A stretch of 64,000 nt of DNA from Micrococcaceae bacterium Sec5.7. GTDB taxonomy: Bacteria; Actinomycetota; Actinomycetes; Actinomycetales; Micrococcaceae. Below the pieces are notes generated by a model. It did no database searches. It was not told the DNA's origin and saw only the letters and a program-made list of their open reading frames with translations. The translations under genes and the position numbers were made by a program. This document shows, piece by piece, positions 34,812 to 43,767 of this stretch (positions are counted from its first letter, which is position 1; every line of letters starts with the position of its first letter). The stretch lies in assembly GCA_039636785.1 (NCBI GenBank), contig CP144170.1, positions 31,401 to 95,400 of the forward strand, in the 5' to 3' direction.

Positions 34812-35042
34812 ATGAACCAGGCTCTTCTCCGCGTAGCTGCAACGCTCCACATCGCTGGAGTCAACTTCAAATCAGCGGTTCACAACCGGCGACTGTTGCT
34901 CAAAGACGATCCCAAAGAACGTGGATCCCTCACCCTGGAACAGATCATCTGGACCGTCGGAATCGCCCTCGTCGCCGCCGTCGTGCTCGCCATCGTAGTA
35001 GCGGCGATTAACTCCAAAGCGGCGGAACTCCCCGGCGGCTAA
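34812..35042 (+). CDS. flp: Flp-type major pilin
   Basis: From the ATG preceded by AGGAAAG the product has 76 residues. ERGSLTLEQIIWTVGIALVA shows the prepilin pattern: a cleavage Gly, Glu at position +5 of the mature part, then one long hydrophobic helix. The mature pilin would be about 40 residues. Position after TadA-TadB-TadC and its own promoter-like motif fit the main structural subunit. The leader of about 37 residues is long for Flp. A prepilin peptidase gene is not present in the window. Confidence 0.82.
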   Translation: MNQALLRVAATLHIAGVNFKSAVHNRRLLLKDDPKERGSLTLEQIIWTVGIALVAAVVLAIVVAAINSKAAELPGG

Positions 35043-35058
35043 GCCCGGGAGACCAGTC

Positions 35059-35478
35059 ATGGCCACCACTTCAAACACTCAGCTCCGCCACCGCTTACCA
35101 GGTGACGGGGCTGAACGTGGTTCCGTCAGTCTGCAGGGCGTCATTCTCTACCCCGTGTTCATACTGCTGATATTCGGAATCCTGCAGACCGCGTTCTGGA
35201 TGCACGCCCAAAATATAGCCCAGAGCGCAGCATCAGCAGGATACGCAGGGGCGAAAGCCTTCAATTCATCCTCAGATGCCGGGCAAAGCGGCGCCTACAA
35301 CGTGCTCTCCGGAACCACTGACACCCTGCGAAACCAAAACGTCCAGGTGGCCCGCTCCGCAACAAGCGTCACCGTCATCGTCACCGGGACAGGTCCATCC
35401 ATCGTTCCCGGATGGGGAGGACCTGCCGTCAAAGCAACGGTCAGCGGCCCCCTCGAACGGTGGGTCGACGCACCATGA
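35059..35478 (+). CDS. TadE-like pseudopilin 1
   Basis: The 139-residue product has ERGSVSLQGVILYPVFILLI followed by AFWMHAQNIAQSAASAGYAGAK, the TadE pattern of a prepilin-like cleavage site, one N-terminal helix and a small outer domain. The usual Glu at +5 is replaced by Gln. It is coupled by ATGA to the next pseudopilin. Confidence 0.75.
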   Translation: MATTSNTQLRHRLPGDGAERGSVSLQGVILYPVFILLIFGILQTAFWMHAQNIAQSAASAGYAGAKAFNSSSDAGQSGAYNVLSGTTDTLRNQNVQVARSATSVTVIVTGTGPSIVPGWGGPAVKATVSGPLERWVDAP

Positions 35479-35900
35479 AGCAGACCCAAGACAAAGAACG
35501 GGGATCCCTGACCCTCGAAACAGTCATCCTCGCCGGCGGCGCAATACTCCTCATCGGACTACTTATAGCCGGCGTCCGGATCTCGTGGGCAAACAACGCC
35601 GTCCAGTCAGCTGCATCCTCAGCAGCCCGGGACGGATCTCTTGCCCGAAGCGCAGACCTCGCTCAAGCCAGGGCAAACGAAGCGGCCAGCGTCTCGATGG
35701 CCCAAAGCGGTGCGACCTGCAGCGGACAAAACGTATCCCTGGACACCAGCCGATTCCTGGCACCCCTGGGACAGACCGGGATCGTTACGGCCAACGTCAG
35801 CTGCAACGTCCCACTTTCCAATCTCCTTCCCGGGCTGCCCGGCTCCATCTCAGTCAATAAAAGCGCCAGCTCGCCCGTCGACCCGTACAGGCAGAGGTAG
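35475..35900 (+). CDS. TadE-like pseudopilin 2
   Basis: The 141-residue product has ERGSLTLETVILAGGAILLI and NNAVQSAASSAARDGSLARS, again TadE-like, here with the Glu at +5. The outer part has a Cys pair (GATCSGQ, VSCNVP). It overlaps the first pseudopilin and is followed two bases later by the third. Confidence 0.75.
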   Translation: MKQTQDKERGSLTLETVILAGGAILLIGLLIAGVRISWANNAVQSAASSAARDGSLARSADLAQARANEAASVSMAQSGATCSGQNVSLDTSRFLAPLGQTGIVTANVSCNVPLSNLLPGLPGSISVNKSASSPVDPYRQR

Positions 35901-35902
35901 CC

Positions 35903-36310
35903 GTGAAGGCCAGCAGGACTGCAGAGCAAGAGCGCGGATCCGCGACGATGTTTTTCGTCGTTCTTTTCCTCGGGCTCATGATCGCCATCGGCCTCGTGGT
36001 TGATGGCGGTGCAAAAACCACGGCACAACAAGAAACAAGATCCGTGGCGGAAGCAGCCGCACGCGCAGGCGCCAGTGCCGTCACCGGATCAACAGTCACC
36101 GGCGGGTCCCCGATTGTTAATCCCCAAGCAGCCCAGGCAGCAGCGCAAAGCTACATCACCGCCGCCGGCCTCACCGGAAGCGCCAGCACTTCAGGGACCA
36201 CCGTCACAGTGAACGTCTCCAAGACAACTCCAACGGTTTTCCTTGGACTGATCGGGATCTCAAGCCTCACCAGCCAAGCGACCGCCAGCGCCGAAATCCT
36301 CAAACGATGA
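35903..36310 (+). CDS. TadG-like pilus protein
   Basis: The 135-residue product has ERGSATMFFVVLFLGLMIAI followed by VVDGGAKTTAQQETRSVAEA, the typical TadG/TadE-like start. The outer part is short and Ala/Thr-rich. It starts at GTG and ends where AAGGAG of the next small gene begins. Long C-terminal domains of classic TadG proteins are missing. Confidence 0.7.
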   Translation: MKASRTAEQERGSATMFFVVLFLGLMIAIGLVVDGGAKTTAQQETRSVAEAAARAGASAVTGSTVTGGSPIVNPQAAQAAAQSYITAAGLTGSASTSGTTVTVNVSKTTPTVFLGLIGISSLTSQATASAEILKR

Positions 36311-36319
36311 AGGAGAACC

Positions 36320-36424
36320 ATGCCACTCAAACCCTTGATATGGGCAACGGCATTAGCCGCCCTGGCCGCCGTCTCACTCGCCATCACCATCACCATGCTT
36401 TCCACCCTTCACTCGCTCCCATAA
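36320..36424 (+). CDS. 34-residue membrane microprotein
   Basis: AAGGAG lies four bases before an ATG that opens MPLKPLIWATALAALAAVSL, then AITITMLSTLHSLP and a stop. Most of it is one hydrophobic helix. The perfect ribosome binding site and position between two co-transcribed genes are the evidence. Function unknown; possibly a small pilus-machine or membrane regulator. Confidence 0.6.
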   Translation: MPLKPLIWATALAALAAVSLAITITMLSTLHSLP

Positions 36425-36477
36425 AGGGCGAGGAACACACACTGGCCCAAACGCCGCAGAGGAAAAGGACCCAATCC

Positions 36478-37080
36478 ATGAAGCCCACCAAGATTGTCAT
36501 CGGATCGATCGCCCTCGCCGGCGCACTCGTTCTAAGCGCATGCCAGGGTGGTGCAACTCCAGGGACAACAACCACACCAACTGCCAGCGAAACCGCTAAG
36601 GCCACACCAACACCCACCGCCACCGACGTGAGCGCCCCCACCACCGAGGGACAGGCTCTCAAAGACGGGCTGGGCGCGGTACAGAAGTATGAAACCGCGA
36701 TGGAGGAAGCTGCCAACGCAAAGAGCCTTGATACGACTCAGGTGAAGGCCGTGTCAACTGGTCCGGCACTCAAGTTTGCTGAAGACTTCGTGGCCGCCTC
36801 TTCGAAGTCAGCCACGAAGTACACCGGGCTTAGCACCGTGACTCTGAAGGAAGGTTACGCAAGCAATCTGACGGCAGGGGATCAAAGCCTCGAATTTGGC
36901 TTCACTGACATGTCGGTCTGCGTTGACTCGTCACAAGTCAAAGGAACGCGGCCAGATGGTTCCGCTGCCCCGACATCTGAAGCCCCGCGTGCGTTGTACC
37001 AGTTCACTGCCGAGTACAACCCCACGAGCAAGTTGTGGATGGTCACGAAGGTTACCCAAGACGCGGTGATCCCATGCTAA
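36478..37080 (+). CDS. Lipoprotein of the Tad cluster
   Basis: The 200-residue product has a lipoprotein signal, IALAGALVLSACQGG, with the lipobox LSAC. A Thr/Pro-rich spacer and a globular domain follow (EGQALKDGLGAVQKYETAMEEA ... TSKLWMVTKVT). It would be anchored on the outer face of the membrane. The ATG has GAGGAAAAGG upstream. The stop overlaps the ATG of the next gene. Family not recognised; similar lipoproteins with a conjugal or pilus role accompany actinobacterial Tad loci. Confidence 0.75.
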   Translation: MKPTKIVIGSIALAGALVLSACQGGATPGTTTTPTASETAKATPTPTATDVSAPTTEGQALKDGLGAVQKYETAMEEAANAKSLDTTQVKAVSTGPALKFAEDFVAASSKSATKYTGLSTVTLKEGYASNLTAGDQSLEFGFTDMSVCVDSSQVKGTRPDGSAAPTSEAPRALYQFTAEYNPTSKLWMVTKVTQDAVIPC

Positions 37081-38003
37081 AAAAGGCCTCTTTGCTGCTG
37101 CTTGCTTCTGTGCTGGCTTTGTCCGTCGGCGTACCGGCAGCTCAGGCAGTCCAGCCGATGAGTGGCGGCTGCGCCAACAATCGCTGTGACGTTGATGTGG
37201 ACGTTCCAGGCGCGTCTCCTGGCCCGGGCGGTTCCAAGCCTGGTGGAGTTGATGTTGTTCTCCAGCCTGGGCCGACGGAGTGCAAGCAAGGCGATAAGGA
37301 AGTGGACTGCACCAGCGATAAGGGTTCGTGGTCCAACGCCGACGAATGCTACTGGCGCCTGGCTGATCCTCAGAAGGCACCTCCCGGGGGGAAGACGGCT
37401 GGCGACGGCGCTTGGTACGAATGCACGCGTCCGCTGGGTGGCCAACTTGGTCTGGCCGCCATCTCGTCGACGCGCTGGCTGGACCAGCCGCCTCCTGGCG
37501 TTGTTGCCATCACTCCTGCCCAGGCTGCAGCCCAACTGCTGCGTCAGTTCGTGTTCCAGGGCGTACCGATCGGCATTGCACCGGAAGCCAAGGCCGGATC
37601 AAAGGGTTCCGTGGGTCTGCCTGTCTGGATGTGGGTTTCCGCCCCGTCCCAGCAAACCTATGGGCCCTGGGCGCAGAGCGCCACCATCGGCGGCGTGGCA
37701 ATCACCGGGACCGCCCACGTCACCAGCATCGACTGGAACATGGGAGACGGCACCGTCATTTCCTGCGCCAACGCCGGAACCGCGTACCAGGAAGGTTTCG
37801 GGCTGAGTCCCTCACCCACCTGCGGCCACATGTACACACGGATGTCCAAGGATCAGCCGGGCGGTAAATACACCGTCACGGCCACCAGTAACTGGACATT
37901 CGACTGGACGGCCGGCGGACAGACCGGAACAGCCACAACAACTGTCCAGAACTCCACGCAGATCGAGATCGGCGAAATGCAGACGGTCATCGTAAACCGC
38001 TAA
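37074..38003 (+). CDS. Secreted protein with PKD-like C-terminal region
   Basis: The 309-residue product starts with a clear signal peptide (KKASLLLLASVLALSVGVPA, cleavage after AQA). A Pro/Gly-rich and Cys-containing N-terminal part is followed by a beta-rich region with the PKD-like words SIDWNMGDGTVIS and CGHMYTRMSKDQPGGKYTVTATS. It is probably exposed on the cell surface or pilus. The start overlaps the lipoprotein stop, so both proteins are likely to be made in equal amounts. Confidence 0.75.
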   Translation: MLKKASLLLLASVLALSVGVPAAQAVQPMSGGCANNRCDVDVDVPGASPGPGGSKPGGVDVVLQPGPTECKQGDKEVDCTSDKGSWSNADECYWRLADPQKAPPGGKTAGDGAWYECTRPLGGQLGLAAISSTRWLDQPPPGVVAITPAQAAAQLLRQFVFQGVPIGIAPEAKAGSKGSVGLPVWMWVSAPSQQTYGPWAQSATIGGVAITGTAHVTSIDWNMGDGTVISCANAGTAYQEGFGLSPSPTCGHMYTRMSKDQPGGKYTVTATSNWTFDWTAGGQTGTATTTVQNSTQIEIGEMQTVIVNR

Positions 38004-38092
38004 GCCCGGGTGCGGGCCACGAAAGTTAATTGACAGAGTGGTCCGTTACCGCCTAAGTTTTATATAAGTCAGATCAAGTAAAGGTTGAGGTC

Positions 38093-41000
38093 ATGAAGAA
38101 GTTCATCTCCGGAATCGCGGCACTGGCAGGTCTCGCAATCCTCCTGGTAGGTATTCCAACGGCACTCGTGGCACTCGCCGGAAACCCCATCCCGTCCTGG
38201 GAAACCCTTGTCCAGGGGTTGACCCAGCCGGACTGGACGGGGTCCTTCCTGACAGGCCATGTGCTGCCCGTGATTGCCTGGGTGGCGTGGCTGACCTTCG
38301 CCATCGGCATCGTAAGCGTCATTCCCTCTGCCATCCGCGGGATCGATCCTCCCCGGATCAGGGGCCTGGCCGTGCAACAGGGTGCCGGCCGCGTCCTCAT
38401 TGGCGCTGTCCTGGTCATGTTCGTGGGTCTCGGCAGCGCGACAGCCGCCACCGCGGCCACACCCCATGACATGCCAACCGCCAACGAAACCAGCGTCTCT
38501 GCAGCACAGACACCAACACCGACGACGTCGGTAGCCCCTCTTCAGACATCTGCCCCGGCAGTGCAGGAGACCACCTCCAACCCTTCGGTGCCAGTAAAGA
38601 ACGGTGATTCGCTCTGGTCGCTGGCAGAGGCACACCTGGGCGATGGAAACCGCTTCGCTGAGATCGCCCAGCTCAACTACGGGGTACCGCAGCAGGACGG
38701 CGGCTCCCTGAGCGAAAACCACTTCGTCAACGCCGGATGGACTCTCCAGCTGCCGGCAGACGCGACAATCGGCGCTGACAAAGAAATCACCGTCCAGGCA
38801 GGGGACACTCTCGAAACTCTGGCGGCCGCCGAATATGGAGATCCCTCCAAGGCCCCCGTAATCTTCGCCGCATCACAAAGCATCACCCAGCCCGATGGAA
38901 CCCAGATCGGCAACACCGGGCAGGTACTTCCCGGCTACCGCCTGATCGCTCCCGATACAACACCTGCAGCCATCGCACCCGCCTCCAGTTCGCCTGCCCT
39001 CACAACCCCTGCAGCTGAGCCCGAGGTCGCTCCTCCGCTGGACTCGCCGGCTCCCCAAGCCGAAGTCAGCCCCGCTGCTGAGGCCCCCGCCGAAGCTGCT
39101 GCCCCGGACACCGCACCGGCTGCATCGGAACAGATAACCGAAGCAGCTCCTGCCCCGGCCGCGCCAGTAGAAGACATCGAAACAGCAGCCGACACCGGTG
39201 AAGAGTCCGCCGGCGATGCGTTCCCCGTCTCAACGCTGTGGGGCGCCGGCGGCATTCTCGCTGCAGGTTTCCTAACCCTGATCGGTGCCCGGCGTGCAAC
39301 CCAGAACCGCAGCCGCCGCGTAGGTCAGCGAATCGCCGTCCCGTCCCACGACATTGCCGTTACCGAGCTGGAGCTTCGGGCAGCTGAAGATCCGGCCGGC
39401 GTCGACGACATCGATCGCATCCTGCACCACCTGGCCGATTGGGCATACGAAACCAACCAGGAACTGCCCAAACTGTTTGCCGTCCGGCTTTCCCCTGGAA
39501 CAGTCGAGCTTTACCTTGACCAGGCGTCGGAACTGCCGGAACCGTTCGAAGCCGTTTCTGACGATAACTGCGCTTGGTCCATTGACCCCCGCCGCGTGAC
39601 GTCCTTCGAGCCGCAGACCTCCGCCCCTTACCCGGCGCTGGTCACCCTGGGGCAGGATTCCGCCGAAGGCCACATCCTCGTTGACCTGGAACAAATCGGC
39701 GCACTGAACCTTGCTGGGGACCCTGAGATGACGGAGGGCGCTCTCACTGCCATTGCCATTGAACTGGCTTGCTCCAAGTGGTCTGAGGAGCTGCGGGTCA
39801 GCGTTGTAGGTTTCGCTTCCGAACTCCCTTCCGCCTTCAACACCGGCCGGGTACGGCACATCAAAAACATCCAGGAACTCGTCAGCGATCTGGAGGCCAG
39901 GGCAAAAACTGACTCTCTTCTGCTGGAGGAGCTGGACCTCAATTCCTCCCACGATGCCCGGATCTCCTCAAAGAGCCAGGATCCGTGGCCGCCGGAGATC
40001 ATCCTCCTGGCGCAGCTGCCCGACGAAGAAACCACCGCTCGCCTGGCCGCCCTGATCCAGAACGTTCCACGCGTGGGAATTGCCGCGATCACCCAAGGGC
40101 ATCTGGCAGGAGAGTGGTCACTGGACATCGGCAAGGACCGCATGGCCAAGCTGTTGCCGGCCGGTATCGAACTTCAGGCTCAGGTCGTGGCCGGAGCCAA
40201 CTACACCAACATCCTCTCCGTGCTGCGCTCCACCATCGAAGAACCACAGCCGGCACCACACGTCGTTCCCGAGATCAAGGTTGCCGCCGTCGTTGCCACC
40301 CCCGCGATCGCGGAACCGGAAACATCGCCTGAACTCTCCCCGGTGATCGTGCCCGACAGCCCGGCCAGCTTGATCGACATCGACAGGCGGAAGAACCGGC
40401 CTGCGCCGGCGGCCGAGGAAATCCGTATCGAACTCCCCGACGCTCCTTTCGTGCGGGTCCTGGGAAACGTCCGGGTCGAAAACGCCCATGGCGTACACCC
40501 GGCAACCGTCAAGGGCGCCAGCGTTGCCCGCGCAACGGAAGTCATCGCCTTCCTGGCACTTCACCGGAACCAGTCCACCGAGGAGTATGACCAGAACATC
40601 CATCCGAACAACGTCATGACGGCCAACAAGCGCAACCCGCTGATCACCCGGGCCCGTAAATGGCTCGACTCCACCGGCGACGGGCAGGATTACCTGGTCA
40701 AATTCGACGTCGCCAAGTCCTATACCCTCCTGGACACCGTCCGGACAGACTGGGACGTGTTCCAGGAACTGGTGGGCCCAGATCCCCTGGACGCATCCGA
40801 CGCACGCTTGGAAGCCGCCCTGGAGCTTGTCACAGGCCAGCCCTTCCAGGGCATCCGTTCCGGACGCGGCGCCTGGGGATGGGCCGAGCTGGACCAGCAG
40901 AAGATGATCGCCGCCATCAGCGACGTCGCCTACGAAGTTGCCGAACGGGCAAAGGAAACCGGCAACCCTGCACTCATGCTCAAAGCGGCGCTGCGGGGAA

Positions 41001-41203
41001 CCATGGTCAACCCCTCCTCAGAGATCCACAAGAGGCACAAGCTTCTCGCCTACGCCATGAGCGAGGACCAGGAAGGTTTCAACCGCACCGTCCAGCAGAT
41101 CTTCGACCAGTGCGAAGCTATGGAGGAAGAAGCACCCGAACAGGAAACCCTGGACCTGATCAACCAGCTCGAAGTCCGCTTCGAAAAACTCAAAGCCAGC
41201 TAG
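38093..41203 (+). CDS. Large membrane protein with LysM and BTAD domains
   Basis: The 1036-residue product has three N-terminal membrane helices (about residues 7-30, 57-77, 103-125). Two LysM-type repeats follow (VKNGDSLWSLAEAHLGDGNR near 170; VQAGDTLETLAAAEYGD near 240). A Pro/Ala-rich stretch leads to another helix (about 383-398), a large cytoplasmic domain, and a C-terminal winged-helix plus BTAD region (VRVLGNVRVENAHG ... RTDWDVFQELV). It could sense or grip the cell wall outside and act on DNA or partners inside. Such LysM-BTAD proteins recur in actinobacterial Tad loci. Confidence 0.78.
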   Translation: MKKFISGIAALAGLAILLVGIPTALVALAGNPIPSWETLVQGLTQPDWTGSFLTGHVLPVIAWVAWLTFAIGIVSVIPSAIRGIDPPRIRGLAVQQGAGRVLIGAVLVMFVGLGSATAATAATPHDMPTANETSVSAAQTPTPTTSVAPLQTSAPAVQETTSNPSVPVKNGDSLWSLAEAHLGDGNRFAEIAQLNYGVPQQDGGSLSENHFVNAGWTLQLPADATIGADKEITVQAGDTLETLAAAEYGDPSKAPVIFAASQSITQPDGTQIGNTGQVLPGYRLIAPDTTPAAIAPASSSPALTTPAAEPEVAPPLDSPAPQAEVSPAAEAPAEAAAPDTAPAASEQITEAAPAPAAPVEDIETAADTGEESAGDAFPVSTLWGAGGILAAGFLTLIGARRATQNRSRRVGQRIAVPSHDIAVTELELRAAEDPAGVDDIDRILHHLADWAYETNQELPKLFAVRLSPGTVELYLDQASELPEPFEAVSDDNCAWSIDPRRVTSFEPQTSAPYPALVTLGQDSAEGHILVDLEQIGALNLAGDPEMTEGALTAIAIELACSKWSEELRVSVVGFASELPSAFNTGRVRHIKNIQELVSDLEARAKTDSLLLEELDLNSSHDARISSKSQDPWPPEIILLAQLPDEETTARLAALIQNVPRVGIAAITQGHLAGEWSLDIGKDRMAKLLPAGIELQAQVVAGANYTNILSVLRSTIEEPQPAPHVVPEIKVAAVVATPAIAEPETSPELSPVIVPDSPASLIDIDRRKNRPAPAAEEIRIELPDAPFVRVLGNVRVENAHGVHPATVKGASVARATEVIAFLALHRNQSTEEYDQNIHPNNVMTANKRNPLITRARKWLDSTGDGQDYLVKFDVAKSYTLLDTVRTDWDVFQELVGPDPLDASDARLEAALELVTGQPFQGIRSGRGAWGWAELDQQKMIAAISDVAYEVAERAKETGNPALMLKAALRGTMVNPSSEIHKRHKLLAYAMSEDQEGFNRTVQQIFDQCEAMEEEAPEQETLDLINQLEVRFEKLKAS

Positions 41204-41221
41204 CCACCTGGTACATGGGAC

Positions 41222-41280
41222 ATAAGAATCCCCGTGTTTCCTCCCGCCAAAACGGAGTGGAAGCACGGGGATTCTTATTT
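41222..41280 (+). terminator. Terminator of the Tad operon
   Basis: ATAAGAATCCCCGTG and CACGGGGATTCTTAT form a perfect 15-bp stem with further pairing (TTTCC/GGAAG) inside the loop. A T-rich end follows. It lies 19 bases after the BTAD-protein stop and just before the convergent hypothetical gene, so it may serve both directions. Confidence 0.85.
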
Positions 41281-41326
41281 GTCGTATAGGTGATGGGGCG
41301 GGAAAGGATTGACTCGTTTCGAGCAC

Positions 41327-41773
41327 CTACCGAAGATCCCGCGGCCGCCCAAACAGAGAATCTCTCAGCTCCTGCCACTCTCCCGCAGCCAGCCCATGGC
41401 CGGCCTCCATTTCAGCCGTCATGAATGTCAGCAGGTCCTGCACACTGATGATGGGCAGTGCAGTCAGGAACTGGCGGCGGTGAAGCGCGGCCACAAAGGT
41501 CCTCAAATACAGTCCGGCCCAGATCATCGCGTTTTCCCCCTTGAGGATCCTGGCCAGGGGACGGCCAAGGGCTTGCTGAAGTGCCAGGTCAACGTCCTTC
41601 TCTTCACATTGAGCCTCTGCCACGTCAAAGGCCGAAACCTGAGCAGCCGAAATGACCAGGTCAGCGAACAAATCCGACGCGACGGAGACGGACTCCGGAC
41701 GATGAACAGCCCTTTGCTGCGGGCGGGATGACCTGCCACCTACCGGAACTGGCTTGATGGACGCGATACTCAT
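41327..41773 (-). CDS. Hypothetical protein under the shared promoter motif
   Basis: From the ATG preceded by AGGGGG the product has 148 residues. It is soluble, with a basic Pro/Arg-rich start and a mainly helical rest (SDLFADLVISAAQVSAFDVAEA; AMIWAGLYLRTFVAALHRRQF). No family recognised. The gene is convergent with the Tad operon, and its start lies 40 bases after the conserved promoter motif, so it likely belongs to the same regulon as the T4SS and pilin genes. Confidence 0.6.
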   Translation of the reverse strand: MSIASIKPVPVGGRSSRPQQRAVHRPESVSVASDLFADLVISAAQVSAFDVAEAQCEEKDVDLALQQALGRPLARILKGENAMIWAGLYLRTFVAALHRRQFLTALPIISVQDLLTFMTAEMEAGHGLAAGEWQELRDSLFGRPRDLR

Positions 41774-41813
41774 GGTTCCCCCTCTGCGTTGACCGGCGCG
41801 TTCAGCACCTAGA

Positions 41814-41848
41814 AACAAGAGGGGACCTGATCGGGGGAAACCGGACAG
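41814..41848 (-). promoter_or_regulatory. Conserved gapped promoter motif, hypothetical gene
   Basis: On the minus strand: CTGTCCGGTTT, 13 bases, CCCCTCTTGTT, then 40 bases to the ATG at 41773. Both boxes are identical to the T4SS copy. Confidence 0.75.
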
Positions 41849-41883
41849 TGTGAACCGTCAGTTTTTTCAAATGCCTGACAGCG

Positions 41884-41959
41884 TCACGGGCTGATCTGGG
41901 CGCTAGCTGATGATTTGAACTTCGACGTCGGTTTGGCGATCGCTGCCGGCGTAGTTGAG
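41884..41959. repeat. 76-bp direct repeat, left copy
   Basis: This matches 45667-45742 with three differences in 76 bases, in the same orientation. It corresponds to the last 19 codons and the stop of the gene at 45686-46081, so here it is a detached 3' end. The two copies bracket the SIR2/AAA module. Confidence 0.85.
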
Positions 41960-41985
41960 ATCAATGTCGGAGGACCGACAATGCC

Positions 41986-43767
41986 TTACCAGCGCTCGTA
42001 CGTTGCAAGGAGAGCAGAAAGTTCGTCTAGTTTTGCAGCGAAAGGATCTTCCTCTCCATTGGCGACGGGCGACCAACTCCACGCCTGACGATCGCCGTTA
42101 AGCTCAAAGTCCTTCTGCCACATATTCTTCTCACTCGAACGAGTGGCGCCATAGCAATACTTGCCTGACGAAGGGCGACTAGATATCGGAGTAAGGAACG
42201 CATGAGCCATAGCCATGCGGTACTCCGCCCGGCAAAAGTCCCTCTTAAAGTCGTCGCCGGACCCAACCAGATGTCCAATCAACGTTTGCATGTCATCGAA
42301 AATAAGCTCACTTTGGGGATACATCCACTGCGTACCATTCCACCGCGGGGCCGCCTTCGCCAGCGCGTGGTCCACCACCCTCTCGTCCTGAAGAACCATG
42401 AAGGCAGGCTCTGGATCGCGGCTGGAATAACTGTCTCTCCACTTCGTCTCTGTTGCCACACGGATAAACACGTCCTCCCGGTCTTCGGTCACAGCCATCA
42501 TTGCGATCGCCCTCAACGTCAACAGCGCAGGGTAATGCGCCAAATTGACCCAGGCATCCTGGTAAGGGGAAACATGCTTCCTGGCCTTCATCAGCTGCTG
42601 AACTGCCCACACCCAGAGCTCCGCGTGGACACGATCACGATCGAGTGCCACCCCCGTTGCCATGAGGCGTACCAGAGTCTGAGAGTGGCTTCGCAGAGCC
42701 AGACATTCATTGTCGTAGGAGACAGCAAAGTCTTCTCCTGAAGGAAAGGAACCGCCCCGCTCACGGATGTATGAGGCAATGCCCTCTATTTCGGAGGTCA
42801 AAAGTTCGCGGATCTCAATGTACGACTCTCGGTGGGGAAGGAGTCTTTTTAGACGGGCGACAGCCATGTCTTCGGTCAGCTGCGGCGCGGCCAGGGCGTC
42901 CAAGGATTCAAGCCGTTGCTGAAGGTCGGGAAAGAATTCATCTGCAGTGACTCCGCTGATAACCGCGGCTGTATGTTGTTCGATCAGCGTGTCGGCGGCA
43001 GACCCCAGCCCGTACAACGTGGACCAGTACAGGGGGTAGCGGCGGCTATGCCTACCTTGTAGCGCCTCCACCAGGGCTTTGTCCCAGTCGGCTGACCATC
43101 CGTTGATGATCAGACCAAAGTTTTCCATGACCTCTTGAAGGATTTCGTGCGTTGCTGGCCCGTACTCCGTCAGCTCGGCGAGAGTGTTCTTCTGGTCCAG
43201 CGACTTGTAATCACCGTGGAGCTTGATAACAGTACAGTCGGCATGATGGAGGGGTTTTCGTGCTTTAATCGCGCTCTCGGTGGACAGCACCTGGTACGGC
43301 ACCGATGCCTGGTCTAGTGCTTGCTCGATGAGGCTATCGAAATTGGTTGTCAGGATGACTCGGATGGCGCCTCGGCGGACAAGTTCAGCGATTGCATGGT
43401 GCGCCTTACCAGGCACCTTGCGGTTGTCGGCTCGGTCTTCGTCCGTTGGTTCGAAGTAGCCGTGAAGGAGGGCGCTCCGCGCGGCCGGCGTTCGCCCCAG
43501 AGACTCGAGGAGTCCGGAGTAGCCAAGTTCTTTGCTGTCGCCATGCTCGTCCCACCATCTAGCTACCTCCTCATCGCCGGCATCAGCGCTCAGTGGCGTC
43601 CCCGCGACGGCAGATGCCTGCCGCACTAGATCTTTGATGACACCCCAGCCCGTGGGGATTCCCGCGCCAGTAGATGACCCGGAACCAATAAGGAGGGCAT
43701 AGACGCCTGGCTGGGCTTGCACGGACAAAGCAAGGCCAATGCGAGGATCGATGGTGCGAGTAGTCAT
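41986..43767 (-). CDS. SIR2-domain protein, candidate anti-phage NADase
   Basis: From the internal ATG the product has 593 residues. The SIR2_2-type domain is clear: LLIGSGSSTGAGIPTGWGVI (nucleotide loop, about residue 25), VILTTNFDSLIEQAL (catalytic-site Asn/Asp) and TVIKLHGDYKSL (catalytic His). The remaining 330 residues have no recognised domain. Large single-chain SIR2 proteins in accessory regions are typically defence NAD+ hydrolases that kill or arrest infected cells. I reject the upstream ATG at 43920, because the extra 51 residues are very basic and the SIR2 core begins close to the internal start. It is divergent from an AAA ATPase. Confidence 0.82.
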   Translation of the reverse strand: MTTRTIDPRIGLALSVQAQPGVYALLIGSGSSTGAGIPTGWGVIKDLVRQASAVAGTPLSADAGDEEVARWWDEHGDSKELGYSGLLESLGRTPAARSALLHGYFEPTDEDRADNRKVPGKAHHAIAELVRRGAIRVILTTNFDSLIEQALDQASVPYQVLSTESAIKARKPLHHADCTVIKLHGDYKSLDQKNTLAELTEYGPATHEILQEVMENFGLIINGWSADWDKALVEALQGRHSRRYPLYWSTLYGLGSAADTLIEQHTAAVISGVTADEFFPDLQQRLESLDALAAPQLTEDMAVARLKRLLPHRESYIEIRELLTSEIEGIASYIRERGGSFPSGEDFAVSYDNECLALRSHSQTLVRLMATGVALDRDRVHAELWVWAVQQLMKARKHVSPYQDAWVNLAHYPALLTLRAIAMMAVTEDREDVFIRVATETKWRDSYSSRDPEPAFMVLQDERVVDHALAKAAPRWNGTQWMYPQSELIFDDMQTLIGHLVGSGDDFKRDFCRAEYRMAMAHAFLTPISSRPSSGKYCYGATRSSEKNMWQKDFELNGDRQAWSWSPVANGEEDPFAAKLDELSALLATYERW

